A DNA stretch of 64,000 nucleotides from an uncultured Pseudomonadales bacterium. Lineage in GTDB: Bacteria > Pseudomonadota > Gammaproteobacteria > Pseudomonadales > Azotimanducaceae. The notes under the pieces were generated by a model. It saw only the letters and a program-made list of their open reading frames with translations. It was not told where the DNA came from and did not search any database. Position numbers and translations under genes: made by a program. Positions 54,873 through 63,195 of the stretch are shown here, piece by piece. Each line of letters starts with the position of its first letter. The first letter of the stretch is position 1. Location: assembly GCA_958296165.1 (NCBI GenBank), contig OY282447.1:1488001-1552000 (forward strand), written 5' to 3'.

Positions 54873-56065
54873 CCGAGCACTCCCTGCTGGCGCAACTCCG
54901 CAATGGCCGCGTCGCTGTAGCCGAGTTCGGCAAGGATTTCGGCGGAGTGCTCGCCGAGCCGAGGCGGCGGGCGCGAGGGCGTGGCGGCGGCATCATCGAC
55001 GGTGAAGCCGGCGCCCAGAAAACGCAGCTTGCCGTCCGGCACGCCGTCCAGTTCGGCGATCGTGCCACGGTGCTGAAGCTGCGGGTTCTGCAACACTTCG
55101 GCAGGCCCTTTCAGTAGCCCGCAAGGCACGCCGGCGGCGCGGATGAGGCCGTTCCAATGTGCCGCTGTGTTGGTGAGGAAGTGAGCGGCGAACAGCTGCC
55201 GCAGCGCCGTCGCGTTGGCGCGCGCCGCAAGCTGTGTGGCGAAGCGCTCGTCGGCGAGCAAATCCGCGCGTCCAACGGCCTCGGCAAGCCGTAGGAACAG
55301 GCGGTGGGTGAGGGCGACTACCAGCAGCGTGCCGTCGCTGGTCTCGAACGTGCCGGCCGAACCCACCTGCGCCAGCGGGTTCGGCCCGACGCGGGGCATG
55401 ACGCGGCCGGTGCCCATGTAGTTGTAGTAGTTAAGGCCCATCAGCGCCATGCAGGATTCGAGCATGGAGACGTCCAGGAACGCGCCCTGGCCGGTGCGCT
55501 CGCGGCGCAACAGCGCCGCGTTGATGGCGGAGCTGGCGACGATCGCCGTGCCAGCGTCAGCCACGGCGAAGCCCACACGCACCGGCTGTTCTTGCGTGCC
55601 GGTGGCAAGGAACATGCCGGATTCGCCCTGCATGAGGTGATCGTAGGCGGCACGGTCGCTCTCGGGCCCGGTTTGGCCATAGCCCGAAATGGCGCAGTAG
55701 ACGAGGTTCGGCTTGATGGCCGTGAGGGCCTCGAAACCAATGCCGATTCGGTCCGGCGTGCCGGGGCGCATGTTGTGCAGCACCACATCGGCGCTCGCCA
55801 CGAGGCGATGCACCGCGCGCAAGCCATCGGCCTGCTTGAGATCGATGGCCAGGGAGCGCTTGTTGGCGTTTTGGCCGAGAAAGGCCGGGGGCAGGCCATC
55901 GGGATGGCTGGCGCGCATTTGATCGCCGCCGGCCGGCGACTCCACCTTGACGACGTCCGCGCCCATGAGGGCGAGCTGATACGCGCACAAGGGCCCGGCG
56001 TGAACATGCGTGAAGTCGACGATGCGGACGCCGTCTAGAAGATCAACGGGTTGCTGCTCGGGCAT
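54869..56065 (-). CDS. Class III CoA-transferase (CaiB/BaiF family)
   Basis: 398 residues. LLDGVRIVDFTHVHAGPLCA, ADVVKVESPAGGDQMRASHP, NANKRSLAIDLKQADGLRAV, NLVYCAISGYGQTGPESDRA, ALLRRERTGQGAFLDVSMLE (with Asp and Glu in the catalytic region) and PPPRLGEHSAEILAELGYS. It activates or transfers an organic acid as CoA ester, possibly the substrate or product of the flavoprotein encoded next. First gene of the three-gene minus-strand operon. Confidence 0.93.
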   Translation of the reverse strand: MPEQQPVDLLDGVRIVDFTHVHAGPLCAYQLALMGADVVKVESPAGGDQMRASHPDGLPPAFLGQNANKRSLAIDLKQADGLRAVHRLVASADVVLHNMRPGTPDRIGIGFEALTAIKPNLVYCAISGYGQTGPESDRAAYDHLMQGESGMFLATGTQEQPVRVGFAVADAGTAIVASSAINAALLRRERTGQGAFLDVSMLESCMALMGLNYYNYMGTGRVMPRVGPNPLAQVGSAGTFETSDGTLLVVALTHRLFLRLAEAVGRADLLADERFATQLAARANATALRQLFAAHFLTNTAAHWNGLIRAAGVPCGLLKGPAEVLQNPQLQHRGTIAELDGVPDGKLRFLGAGFTVDDAAATPSRPPPRLGEHSAEILAELGYSDAAIAELRQQGVLG

Positions 56066-56325
56066 CCATTCCTCCTTAGTCCGTTCTGGCGCTGCTCAAC
56101 CGAAGCCGCAGGCGTTCGTCGGCGCTGCCACGCCGCCATAATAGCGCCTGCACAAACGCTTGGCGCACCGCATCTCTTGCGGCCGAACGGCCCGGCTTTA
56201 GGTTGCAGACGGACTGTTTGGCCGTGTCCGTCTCGCCCTTCCACCCATCGGTTACTGTGCTAATGTAAGGGCGAGTAATGCAGCCGGAGCCGGCTGCGTA
56301 CACATTGACATTTGGAGGTACTGGT
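56066..56325. promoter_or_regulatory. Divergent intergenic region
   Basis: 260 bases between the divergent CoA-transferase (minus) and small secreted-protein (plus) genes. It must contain promoters for both. A GGAGG at about 56313 is the ribosome binding site of the plus-strand gene. No other feature was seen. Confidence 0.35.
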
Positions 56326-56688
56326 ATGGCACGGTCTGTGTATTTCGGGCTCCTTCTCGTCGCTGCCATGGCGCTGGCGCAACTGCCAGCTTCGGCGTCG
56401 GGATCGGTGGGACCCGGCGGCGTCAAGGCCGCGGCGTCCGCTGGCTACTCGCGCGGCAAGGCGATCACGTTCCGCCAGCTGGTCTGTCGCAAATGCCCGA
56501 TCGGAAAGCGCGAGTTCAACCGCGAGCGCGCCCGCAGCGTGAAGGAAAGCATCGACGCTGCTCTGGCCGGCCGCTCCGGCGGAGCGGAGACCGACAACAT
56601 CAGGGCGCTTTGCGCCGGCGACGCGGAGAGCTGCGCCGGCAAGTTGGAAGCAGTACAATACTTCCTGCAAAGGCGCTACAAGCTGTAG
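56326..56688 (+). CDS. Small secreted cysteine-containing protein, unknown function
   Basis: About 120 residues from ATG 56326 with SD TGGAGG. The signal peptide SVYFGLLLVAAMALAQLPAS is followed by a basic mature protein with two cysteine pairs: one as VCRKCPIG (CxxC) and one spaced in ALCAGDAESCAG. It could bind a metal or form disulfides. It sits 179 bases before an outer-membrane-like gene on the same strand. Confidence 0.7.
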   Translation: MARSVYFGLLLVAAMALAQLPASASGSVGPGGVKAAASAGYSRGKAITFRQLVCRKCPIGKREFNRERARSVKESIDAALAGRSGGAETDNIRALCAGDAESCAGKLEAVQYFLQRRYKL

Positions 56689-56867
56689 GTATGGCTGTAA
56701 GTTGTGTGGAAGGTGCGGGAAGGTGCGTGACCCAACACAGCAAGCGGGCGTTGTGCAGGCGAGGGGCCGATGGTCGCGTCGCTCGCCGTGATGAAGCCAG
56801 GCACATCTAGCGCGTAGTGTTCGTTGCTGAGGGGCATCAAGAACAAGAGCATGAACAAGGAGGCCTT

Positions 56868-57737
56868 ATGCGACCACTCATTTCAGCCCTGATCCGTTGC
56901 ATGGCCTGTTGTATGGCCATCGCCTACTCGTCTCATGCCTTCGCCGACGGATCGGCATGGCTCACCGAGCCGAACACAGGCTACTTTAGCCTTTCCTACG
57001 TCACGCAATCCGCGGACGACTACTACCGCCAAAGCTGCCCTCCCAGCCGGCGAACGGCGTCCACTCGGTGCTCTCTGCCGGGTGATCTCATCCAAGACAC
57101 GACGTGGTTGGTTGCGAGCTACGGCATCTCCGACAGCGTTGCTCTAGATGCGCGCATCGGCCATGCGACAAGCGACTTAGGCGGCCAAGGCTATTCCGAT
57201 TTAGTAGACAGCACTATCGGCGTAACCTGGCGCGTGCTAGACGAGACTATCACCGACTATCCCAGCGTTGCCTTGCGGGCCGGCCTGATCGTCGCCGGCG
57301 GATACGAAACCGGCCAGCTCACCTCCTTGGGCGACGGAGGAGACGGTTTCGAGGCGTCGGTGATCGCCGGCAAGTTCGTCTCGAGCCGGGTTGGCGTGTC
57401 GATGGAAGTCGGCATTCGCGACCGCGGCGACGGCATCCCCGCCAATCTCTTCACCAACCTCTCCGGCGTGCTGCTGGCCAGCAACAGGCTGGTGCTGTCA
57501 CTGGACTACCGGCGCGTCGATTCCGCGGACGGGTTCGATATCGGCGAACGGGGGTTCACGCCAGACAAGTACCCGGCAACGCAGGAGGAATCCGAGCTGG
57601 TAAGCGCGAGCGCTTTCGTGAACCTAACCGACAAACTGAGCGCCTCGTTGGTGTACGGAACAGTGGTGGACGGTCGCAATACTGCCAACTCCGACATCGT
57701 GGGAGTAAGCCTGAACTACTCGTTCGATCTGTACTAG
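56868..57737 (+). CDS. Predicted outer-membrane beta-barrel protein
   Basis: About 289 residues from ATG 56868, with SD AAGGAGG 6 bases upstream. Signal peptide (LIRCMACCMAIAYSSHAFA), then alternating strands with aromatic girdles: GYFSLSYVTQSADDYYRQ, VASYGISDSVALDARIG, FVSSRVGVSMEVGIRDRG, SASLVYGTVVDGRNTA, ending GVSLNYSFDLY with a C-terminal aromatic as in barrels inserted by BamA. A cysteine pair near residues 60-70 may form a loop disulfide. Ligand unknown. Confidence 0.78.
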   Translation: MRPLISALIRCMACCMAIAYSSHAFADGSAWLTEPNTGYFSLSYVTQSADDYYRQSCPPSRRTASTRCSLPGDLIQDTTWLVASYGISDSVALDARIGHATSDLGGQGYSDLVDSTIGVTWRVLDETITDYPSVALRAGLIVAGGYETGQLTSLGDGGDGFEASVIAGKFVSSRVGVSMEVGIRDRGDGIPANLFTNLSGVLLASNRLVLSLDYRRVDSADGFDIGERGFTPDKYPATQEESELVSASAFVNLTDKLSASLVYGTVVDGRNTANSDIVGVSLNYSFDLY

Positions 57738-57808
57738 CGACGGGCACTGTATTAGCGCCTTGCTTGCGGACTTGAACGGCAGCGCACGGTAAGCTGGCGG
57801 AGGCCGCT

Positions 57809-59383
57809 ATGACAAACACGCTTCCGCCTTTTTCCCTCGCCGATACGGCCGGCGCCAACTTCGCCTTTCCCGCGGGGCCCACGCGAACCGCCACGCCGAC
57901 CCTGCTGTGCTTCGTCAAAGAGGATTGTCCCACCTGCAACTTGGTGATGCCGTTGCTGCAAGCCTTGCACGACAGCGGCGACGTAACAGTGCTCGCGCCG
58001 GGCCAGACCGCCGAAGGCAATCTCGTGCTGGCGGAACGCCACCATCTAACGCTGCCCCTGCTTGACGATTCCATCCTCAAGGTCTCCTTCGCCTACGACG
58101 TAGAGACCGTACCGCTGGTGCTGCTGGCGGATGCCGAAGGCGCTGAAATCGACCGCCTCGTAGGGTTCGATCGAGCCGAATGGCAGGCATTTTTCGCCAC
58201 TCACGCACCGAACGCCACGGTGGACTGGCAGGCGCTGCCTTCCTGGCGGCCCGGCTGCGGTTCGCTGACCCAAGACCCGGTCGTCGCCGAGCGCTTGCGC
58301 GCCGAATCCGAGAACAGCCCGCTACGCGCCCGCAAGATCGAAATCGCCCCGGCCGACGACGTTCACGAGTTCCTATTCGACCAAGGCTTCACCGACGGGC
58401 TGCCGGTGGTGCCGCCTACGCCAGAGCGGGTGCTGCGCATGCTCGGCGGCACGAGCCGTGATCCGCAGCAAGTCGTCGCTCAGATCCCGCCCAACTACGC
58501 CCCGGCGACGGTGGAGAAGATCGCCATCAACGCAGTGCTGGCGGGCTGCCGGGCTGAGTATCTGCCGGTGGTGATCGCCGCTCTCGAAGCGATCTGCACC
58601 AAAGAGTTCAACATTCACGGCGTAAACGCCACCACGATGGGCGCATCGCCGGTGCTGGTGGTGAACGGCCCGATCCGCGAGCGCATCGGCATGAACATGC
58701 GCTTGGGCGTACTTGGCCAAGGCACGCGCGCCAACGCCGCCATCGGCCGCGCCGTGCGCCTGGCAGTGCGCAACATCGGCGGCGCCAAGCCTGGCGGCAC
58801 GGAGCGCTCTACATTGGGCAATCCCATGAAGTTCACCATGTGCTTCCCGGAGTGGGAGGAGCGCAGCCCTTGGACGCCGTTGCACGTGGAGCGGGGCTTC
58901 GACGCCGCCGACTCGGTCGTGACGGCCTTCGCGATGACCAGCGGCCCGGCTTTGTGCGTAGACCAATCATCGCGCTCGGCTCGGCAGTTGGCCGGCAGCT
59001 TTGCGCTGTCGCTGGAGGCGGCCCACCACGTGCGCGCCCACAACGCTAGCGATGCGTTGCTGGTTGTCTCGCCCGAGCATGTAGACACGCTGTGGCGCGA
59101 CCAATTCACCAAGAACGACATCCGCGACCATGTGCAGCGCGTGACGGCCCGTCCGCTCGCCGACCTGGTCTCCGAGGACGACATTGGCGGCGGCTTGCCG
59201 CGCGAGCGCTTAGAGGCGATGCCCCCGGAACGCCGGCAAAGGCTCATGCCGAAGTTCGCCGCCAAAGAGAATCTGCACATCGTGGTGGCCGGCGCCGAAG
59301 CCGGCAAGTTCTCAGGCATATTCCATGGCTGGGCTGGCGGCGAAATCGGCTCCATCCCAGTTTCCCGCAAGATCGACAGCTAA
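57809..59383 (+). CDS. Thioredoxin-like protein with UGSC-associated C-terminal domain
   Basis: 524 residues. Residues about 30-125 form a thioredoxin-like domain with redox motif CPTC in LLCFVKEDCPTCNLVMPLLQ and a cis-proline region VETVPLVLLAD. A GCGS motif follows (WRPGCGSLTQDP). The long C-terminal domain (DQGFTDGLPVVPPTPERVLR, TVEKIAINAVLAGCRAEYLP, GPALCVDQSSRSARQLAG, IVVAGAEAGKFSGIFHGWAG) is of a type I associate with UGSC-family neighbours. It ends 20 bases before the UGSC selenoprotein gene, in one operon. Probably a redox partner; reaction unknown. Confidence 0.8.
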   Translation: MTNTLPPFSLADTAGANFAFPAGPTRTATPTLLCFVKEDCPTCNLVMPLLQALHDSGDVTVLAPGQTAEGNLVLAERHHLTLPLLDDSILKVSFAYDVETVPLVLLADAEGAEIDRLVGFDRAEWQAFFATHAPNATVDWQALPSWRPGCGSLTQDPVVAERLRAESENSPLRARKIEIAPADDVHEFLFDQGFTDGLPVVPPTPERVLRMLGGTSRDPQQVVAQIPPNYAPATVEKIAINAVLAGCRAEYLPVVIAALEAICTKEFNIHGVNATTMGASPVLVVNGPIRERIGMNMRLGVLGQGTRANAAIGRAVRLAVRNIGGAKPGGTERSTLGNPMKFTMCFPEWEERSPWTPLHVERGFDAADSVVTAFAMTSGPALCVDQSSRSARQLAGSFALSLEAAHHVRAHNASDALLVVSPEHVDTLWRDQFTKNDIRDHVQRVTARPLADLVSEDDIGGGLPRERLEAMPPERRQRLMPKFAAKENLHIVVAGAEAGKFSGIFHGWAGGEIGSIPVSRKIDS

Positions 59384-59403
59384 CGAGATTCACAGGAGGC
59401 AAC

Positions 59404-59922
59404 ATGACCACCATTCTCGATCCCACCGACGAACGCGTGCCCGTCGCTCGCTCGGTGACTCTGCGCCCCGGCGCGGTCACGGGCAGTGTGGCGCTGTTGG
59501 ACATCTCCAAGCCGCGCGGCAATGTGTTGCTCGACCGCTTGGAGCAGCGCTTGGCCGAACGCCTGCCAGGCGCGACGATCAATCGCTACGCGAAGCCCAC
59601 CTTCACCAAGCCGGCGCCAACGGCGCTGCGCCAGGACATCCTGGCCAACAACGATTTCGTGATCGAGGCACTCGCCGACTGAGGCTCCTGTACCACGTGC
59701 AGTTTGCATGACACGGTATGGTTCGAGATTCAGGGCGTGCCTTCGGTGAGCATCGCGTCCGCGGCGTTCATGGACGCCGCGGCGACGCAGGCCAAAGCGC
59801 TCGGCATGGACGACGCCAAGTGCGTATTCGTCGACCATCCGATCCAGGATGCGACGGATGAGGAGATGCGAGCGCGAGCGGATGCTTGCGTGGACGCAGT
59901 GGTTGGGGCGCTGACGGCGTGA
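59404..59922 (+). CDS. UGSC-family selenoprotein with in-frame UGA (Sec) codon
   Basis: Read straight, the frame stops at TGA 59680-59682 after FVIEALAD, but the same frame continues GSCTTCSLHDTVWFEIQGVP to a stop at 59920-59922. The resulting ALAD-U-GSCTTCSLHD is the defining motif of the UGSC protein family, in which U is selenocysteine (Cys in some members). The full product is 172 residues. SD AGGAGG lies at 59394-59399. A hairpin just after the UGA (59688-59721) is a plausible bacterial SECIS. The residues after the UGA keep conserved-looking pattern (VPSVSIASAAFMDAAATQAK), arguing against a nonsense mutation. Predicted redox role with the thioredoxin-like gene upstream and the ferritin-like gene downstream. 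Confidence 0.88.
59688..59721 (+). promoter_or_regulatory. Candidate bacterial SECIS hairpin
   Basis: Starts 5 bases after the UGA codon. The outer stem CUGUACC pairs with GGUAUGG (7 pairs, two of them G-U), then an internal loop (A opposite ACAC), then CGUGCA with UGCAUG (6 pairs, one G-U) closed by a GUU loop. Position and G/U apical loop fit a SelB-binding bSECIS, although the loop is short. Read by eye; not folded computationally. Confidence 0.55.
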
Positions 59923-60977
59923 GCGCGGCCGCGGCTGAACGGCAGCTCGTCTTCAGCGCGGAGGAACTGCTCACGGAGCACGACTACGCCGCTCCGCACG
60001 TGATCGACGGGCAACGTCTGCATGGCGGCTTCGACGATCGCGGCCGGTACGTATCGCCACGCTCGTTGGGCCGCCGCGTTGCCATCGACAACTGGACGGC
60101 GGCGCTGCGCGAGCGCGGCGGCGACTTGCTGACAGCGGACGCTTCGCTGCTCACCGGGCCGCGCGTGCCGAACGTGGCGCAACAGCGCCTGCTGATCGAA
60201 GACGGCGTTACGCGCCCGTTCTGGAACGGCCTCACCATCACCGGCAAGATCGAAGGCCGCGGGCGGATGATCGCCGAGATGCCGTTCCCGGACTTGCAGG
60301 CGATTGTCGTCGAGGACGTCAGCGGCATGGCATTGGGCCATCTGAGGAAAGGCCTGCTCAAAGCGCACGGAATGGACGAAGGCGGCGAGCCAGACAAGGG
60401 CATCGGCGGCCACGATGTGATGTGGTTCGTGGCCCGCGATCTCGCCTTCGGCGCGAATGCGCATGCAGATGTCGAGCCGCCGGGCGGGGTCGCAAGGCCG
60501 GAAGAGGGCGCTCGGCGGATGCCGGAAATCGATTTGCCCTACGAGATGTCGCTTTCGTTCTTGATGAACTTGCTGCTCATCGAGTTCCGCGCCGAGATAG
60601 GCTTTGCGGGATCCCAAGCCACTTTCCGCACGCCAACGCTGTTCCGACAACGCCGTACGCAAGCGGAGGAAGCGGCAGAAATCGTTGAGCGGATTCGCAC
60701 CGACGAGCTCATCCACGTCGAGTCGCTGCGCCTCTACATCGGCGAGTTGCGCTCGCTCACCATCAAGACCAGCGACGGCGGCGCCATGCCCGGCGCTCGC
60801 TTGGTGGACCGATTTTGGAACGGCCTCTTGCAGTGGGCGACGGTGGAGCAGCCGCGCCTAACGGCCGAGCGCCTATACGAAGCGCTGCGAACGGAAATCC
60901 TCGCCAGCGACGGTGGCGACCGCCTGCTGCGCGAGTTCAACGCCCTCGCCGACCCGGGTTACTCGCTGGCGGCGTGA
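59919..60977 (+). CDS. Ferritin-like-fold protein of the UGSC operon
   Basis: About 352 residues from GTG 59919, whose GTGA overlaps the selenoprotein stop. Two helical segments carry carboxylate-histidine patterns of a diiron or ferritin-like site: FLMNLLLIEFRAEIGF and AEIVERIRTDELIHVESLRL (ExxxxxDExxH). The N-terminal half (EELLTEHDYAAPHVIDGQRL, ALRERGGDLLTADASLLTGP) is unrecognised. Coupling to the UGSC gene points to a shared redox pathway; substrate unknown. Confidence 0.7.
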   Translation: MSAAAAERQLVFSAEELLTEHDYAAPHVIDGQRLHGGFDDRGRYVSPRSLGRRVAIDNWTAALRERGGDLLTADASLLTGPRVPNVAQQRLLIEDGVTRPFWNGLTITGKIEGRGRMIAEMPFPDLQAIVVEDVSGMALGHLRKGLLKAHGMDEGGEPDKGIGGHDVMWFVARDLAFGANAHADVEPPGGVARPEEGARRMPEIDLPYEMSLSFLMNLLLIEFRAEIGFAGSQATFRTPTLFRQRRTQAEEAAEIVERIRTDELIHVESLRLYIGELRSLTIKTSDGGAMPGARLVDRFWNGLLQWATVEQPRLTAERLYEALRTEILASDGGDRLLREFNALADPGYSLAA

Positions 60978-61004
60978 GCGATCCCACAACGGGCCGTTCG
61001 CTGC

Positions 61005-62078
61005 TCAAACCCGATGCGCAAACCCTTCGCGCAGCTTGGGCTTCACCTTCGCCACGCTTAGCAGCGACTCCACGCAATCCCGCAGCGATTCGTCGAACGG
61101 GCGGAACTCGACGTCCGTGACCGCCTTGATGCGGTCGTTGCGCAGATCGCATTGCGCCCAAATCGCCCGGAACTCCGCCTCCCGTGCCTTGATGCGATCC
61201 GGGAAGTTGTCCGTTACGGCGGGCGTATCGTGGCCGACTTCCGGCAGCAGACGGTCTATGCTGGCGCAGATCTCCTCGACTTTGGGCGTGTCTGTGGACC
61301 AAGCGATGTAGCGCTCGCCGTTGCGCACATGGACGCTTTCCAAGAGGCCGATGTGGCAGTCCGCGTCGTCGCGCACGTCCACCGTCATCCACGGACGATA
61401 GGCGCCGTTCTGGTAATACTCGCCGAGCAGCATCATCTCGACGTTGTGCTGCCACGGCCCCATGTTCTTCTGGTGCGGCGACTGGATGGGGCCTACGTTG
61501 TCGGCGGGACAGCAAGTGACGGAATCCCAGTCGCCGCTTTCTGCGGCGGCATCCGCGAACGCGCGCTGGGCGATGACCTTGCCCATCGAATAGCCTTGCC
61601 GCTCGGGCGTGCGGCGGGGGTTGGTTTCGTCCGGATAGCGATCCTCGTAGAACACCGGGCGGCGCCTGTATTCCTGGATGTCGGCCTCCGAAATCACCGC
61701 CGCGATGCTGGAGGTGACCACCACGCGGCTCACCGTGCGGGACTTGTTGACGCTCTCGATCAGGTGGTCGCACACCATGCGCACGTATTCGTGATCCGTG
61801 TAGGAACTCACATGAGCGACATGCGCGACACCGTGGCAGCCGGCGAAAATGTCGTCGAAGCTACCGGCGTCGTCCAAGTCCGCAGCGTGGATCGTGAGCC
61901 GCCCGGACGCGAAGCCCGGCATGGCGCGCAGGAAATCGGTGCGTTCGGGGTTGTTGGCGTCGCGCACGCAGGCGCGCACCCGATAGCCTTTGTCGAGCAG
62001 GCGCCGCACCACCCAACCGCCAATGAAACCGGCGCTGCCCGTTACCGCAACCGTGCCGCCTTTCGGAATCGAAGCCAT
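61005..62078 (-). CDS. NAD-dependent epimerase/dehydratase (dihydroflavonol reductase-like SDR)
   Basis: 357 residues. Extended SDR: the Rossmann motif VAVTGSAGFIGGWVVRRLLD, GYRVRACVRDANNPERTDFL, IHAADLDDAGSFDDIFAGCH, VVVTSSIAAVISEAD with the serine, and the catalytic pair Y-x-x-x-K in RQGYSMGKVIAQRAF. The active-site tyrosine and lysine are present. Reduces or epimerises an unknown carbonyl or sugar substrate. Convergent with the UGSC operon, 27 bases apart. Confidence 0.88.
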   Translation of the reverse strand: MASIPKGGTVAVTGSAGFIGGWVVRRLLDKGYRVRACVRDANNPERTDFLRAMPGFASGRLTIHAADLDDAGSFDDIFAGCHGVAHVAHVSSYTDHEYVRMVCDHLIESVNKSRTVSRVVVTSSIAAVISEADIQEYRRRPVFYEDRYPDETNPRRTPERQGYSMGKVIAQRAFADAAAESGDWDSVTCCPADNVGPIQSPHQKNMGPWQHNVEMMLLGEYYQNGAYRPWMTVDVRDDADCHIGLLESVHVRNGERYIAWSTDTPKVEEICASIDRLLPEVGHDTPAVTDNFPDRIKAREAEFRAIWAQCDLRNDRIKAVTDVEFRPFDESLRDCVESLLSVAKVKPKLREGFAHRV

Positions 62079-62176
62079 CCTCTAACCTCGTGCATCAAGA
62101 TGGCGCGAGCATAGGCGCTAGGCGGACGCGAGCGCAACCCGCGCTGCCTGGCGGCATTTGCCCACGAATTAGCGGC

Positions 62177-62611
62177 TCAAGACTCATCGCGACTTCGCCA
62201 GCGCGAAGCGTCCGCCAGCTCTCTAGCATGGCGCAACTGTTCATCGCGGTCTTCCTGTGCTGATGAAGGCAGCACGATGTCGGCGTGGAAGAGGTTGTCC
62301 GCAATGGGAGACGCTCGCAGTGTGCGGCCCGAGGCTTGGGCGTCTTGGGCGGTCACGACCGCCCAGCCGTAGAAGCGTCGCGGCTTCGCACTACTGCTCT
62401 GTCGTGCGCTAGCTGCGCTGTCCGCGCTCTTAACAATGCCCTCTTGAGGCGCAATGCTGAGTCTGTCTACTGAGATGCTCGCATTTCCCACTTTATCCAT
62501 GAAGACACTGTGAGGCACAGAACGCTTGGCTCGACTAGCGTCTTTACTTCTGAAAACTCGCCGCCCGAGAGCCTCAGCCGAATCGAGAGGCGGAACATCG
62601 GTTGTTTTCAA
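62177..62611 (-). CDS. Uncharacterised protein, third gene of coupled operon
   Basis: 144 residues from TTG 62611, which overlaps the upstream stop (TTGA). Contains EALGRRVFRSKDASRAKRSV, SISVDRLSIAP, FYGWAVVTAQDAQASGRTLR and NLFHADIVLPSSAQEDRDEQ. It is charged and soluble, with no signal peptide. The FYGWAVVTA and HADIVLP motifs look conserved-type, but I cannot name a family. Works presumably with the two genes before it. Confidence 0.65.
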   Translation of the reverse strand: MKTTDVPPLDSAEALGRRVFRSKDASRAKRSVPHSVFMDKVGNASISVDRLSIAPQEGIVKSADSAASARQSSSAKPRRFYGWAVVTAQDAQASGRTLRASPIADNLFHADIVLPSSAQEDRDEQLRHARELADASRWRSRDES

Positions 62612-63195
62612 CCGCCTTCCAAGTCAGCCAGAGCCTCGCGGAAGAACCCATCGGGCAGTCCGTTTGCGTCTGAGTACCGGGCGCGGCGGTGGTTGCCGTT
62701 CAGATTGACCATGCACAGCACCTCGCCTTTAGGCTCGCACAGTGCCATAACTGATCGCCGGGGGCCTCCGGGTGCAACGACGGCGATCTCCCCTTCTGGT
62801 GTCGGATACACCTCGAATCGCATAGGCCGGAGCCTATACATGCTTCTGAGCAAGCGACCAGCAGTCCAGATCACGCCGTTCGGTGGGGGCTCGAACCCCT
62901 CATCGTGCGCCTCGTCTGCCACGTTGTCGAGGTCTGCCAGCGCTTCGGCCAAGTCCGGCGGAATATAAGGCTCGTGCGCGAGGCCTGTTATCTTGGGGAC
63001 GGCTTTGATCCAAAGCGGTATCACGGCTTCTATGTCGTAGCTGGGCTTCGCCAACCCGGACGTTCCAACATGTCCGCTGATAGGCTGTGTGTGTCGCGCT
63101 GGCAATACGGGCACATGCCCAACGTCCAGTGCATTGGAATCCATCGACGTTGTGGCGGTCGATTCAGTGCCAATACTCGCCGGCGGCATCAACAT
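62608..63195 (-). CDS. Uncharacterised protein, second gene of coupled operon
   Basis: About 195 residues if started at ATG 63195; ATG 63189 is an alternative, and both overlap the stop of the preceding gene. The C-terminal half is distinctive: AGRLLRSMYRLRPMRFEVYP, EGEIAVVAPGGPRRSVMALC, EPKGEVLCMVNLNGNHRRAR and LPDGFFREALADLEGG. It looks like a compact alpha/beta domain with no known active site. The frame stays open upstream to 63345, but that part overlaps the neighbouring gene and is a shadow. Confidence 0.62.
   Translation of the reverse strand: MLMPPASIGTESTATTSMDSNALDVGHVPVLPARHTQPISGHVGTSGLAKPSYDIEAVIPLWIKAVPKITGLAHEPYIPPDLAEALADLDNVADEAHDEGFEPPPNGVIWTAGRLLRSMYRLRPMRFEVYPTPEGEIAVVAPGGPRRSVMALCEPKGEVLCMVNLNGNHRRARYSDANGLPDGFFREALADLEGG

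Noticed and set aside
59680-59682. Ordinary nonsense mutation or true stop of a 92-residue protein
   Set aside because: The frame after the TGA matches the UGSC motif exactly and stays open for 79 codons with coherent protein sequence, which is not expected for random sequence or 3' UTR.
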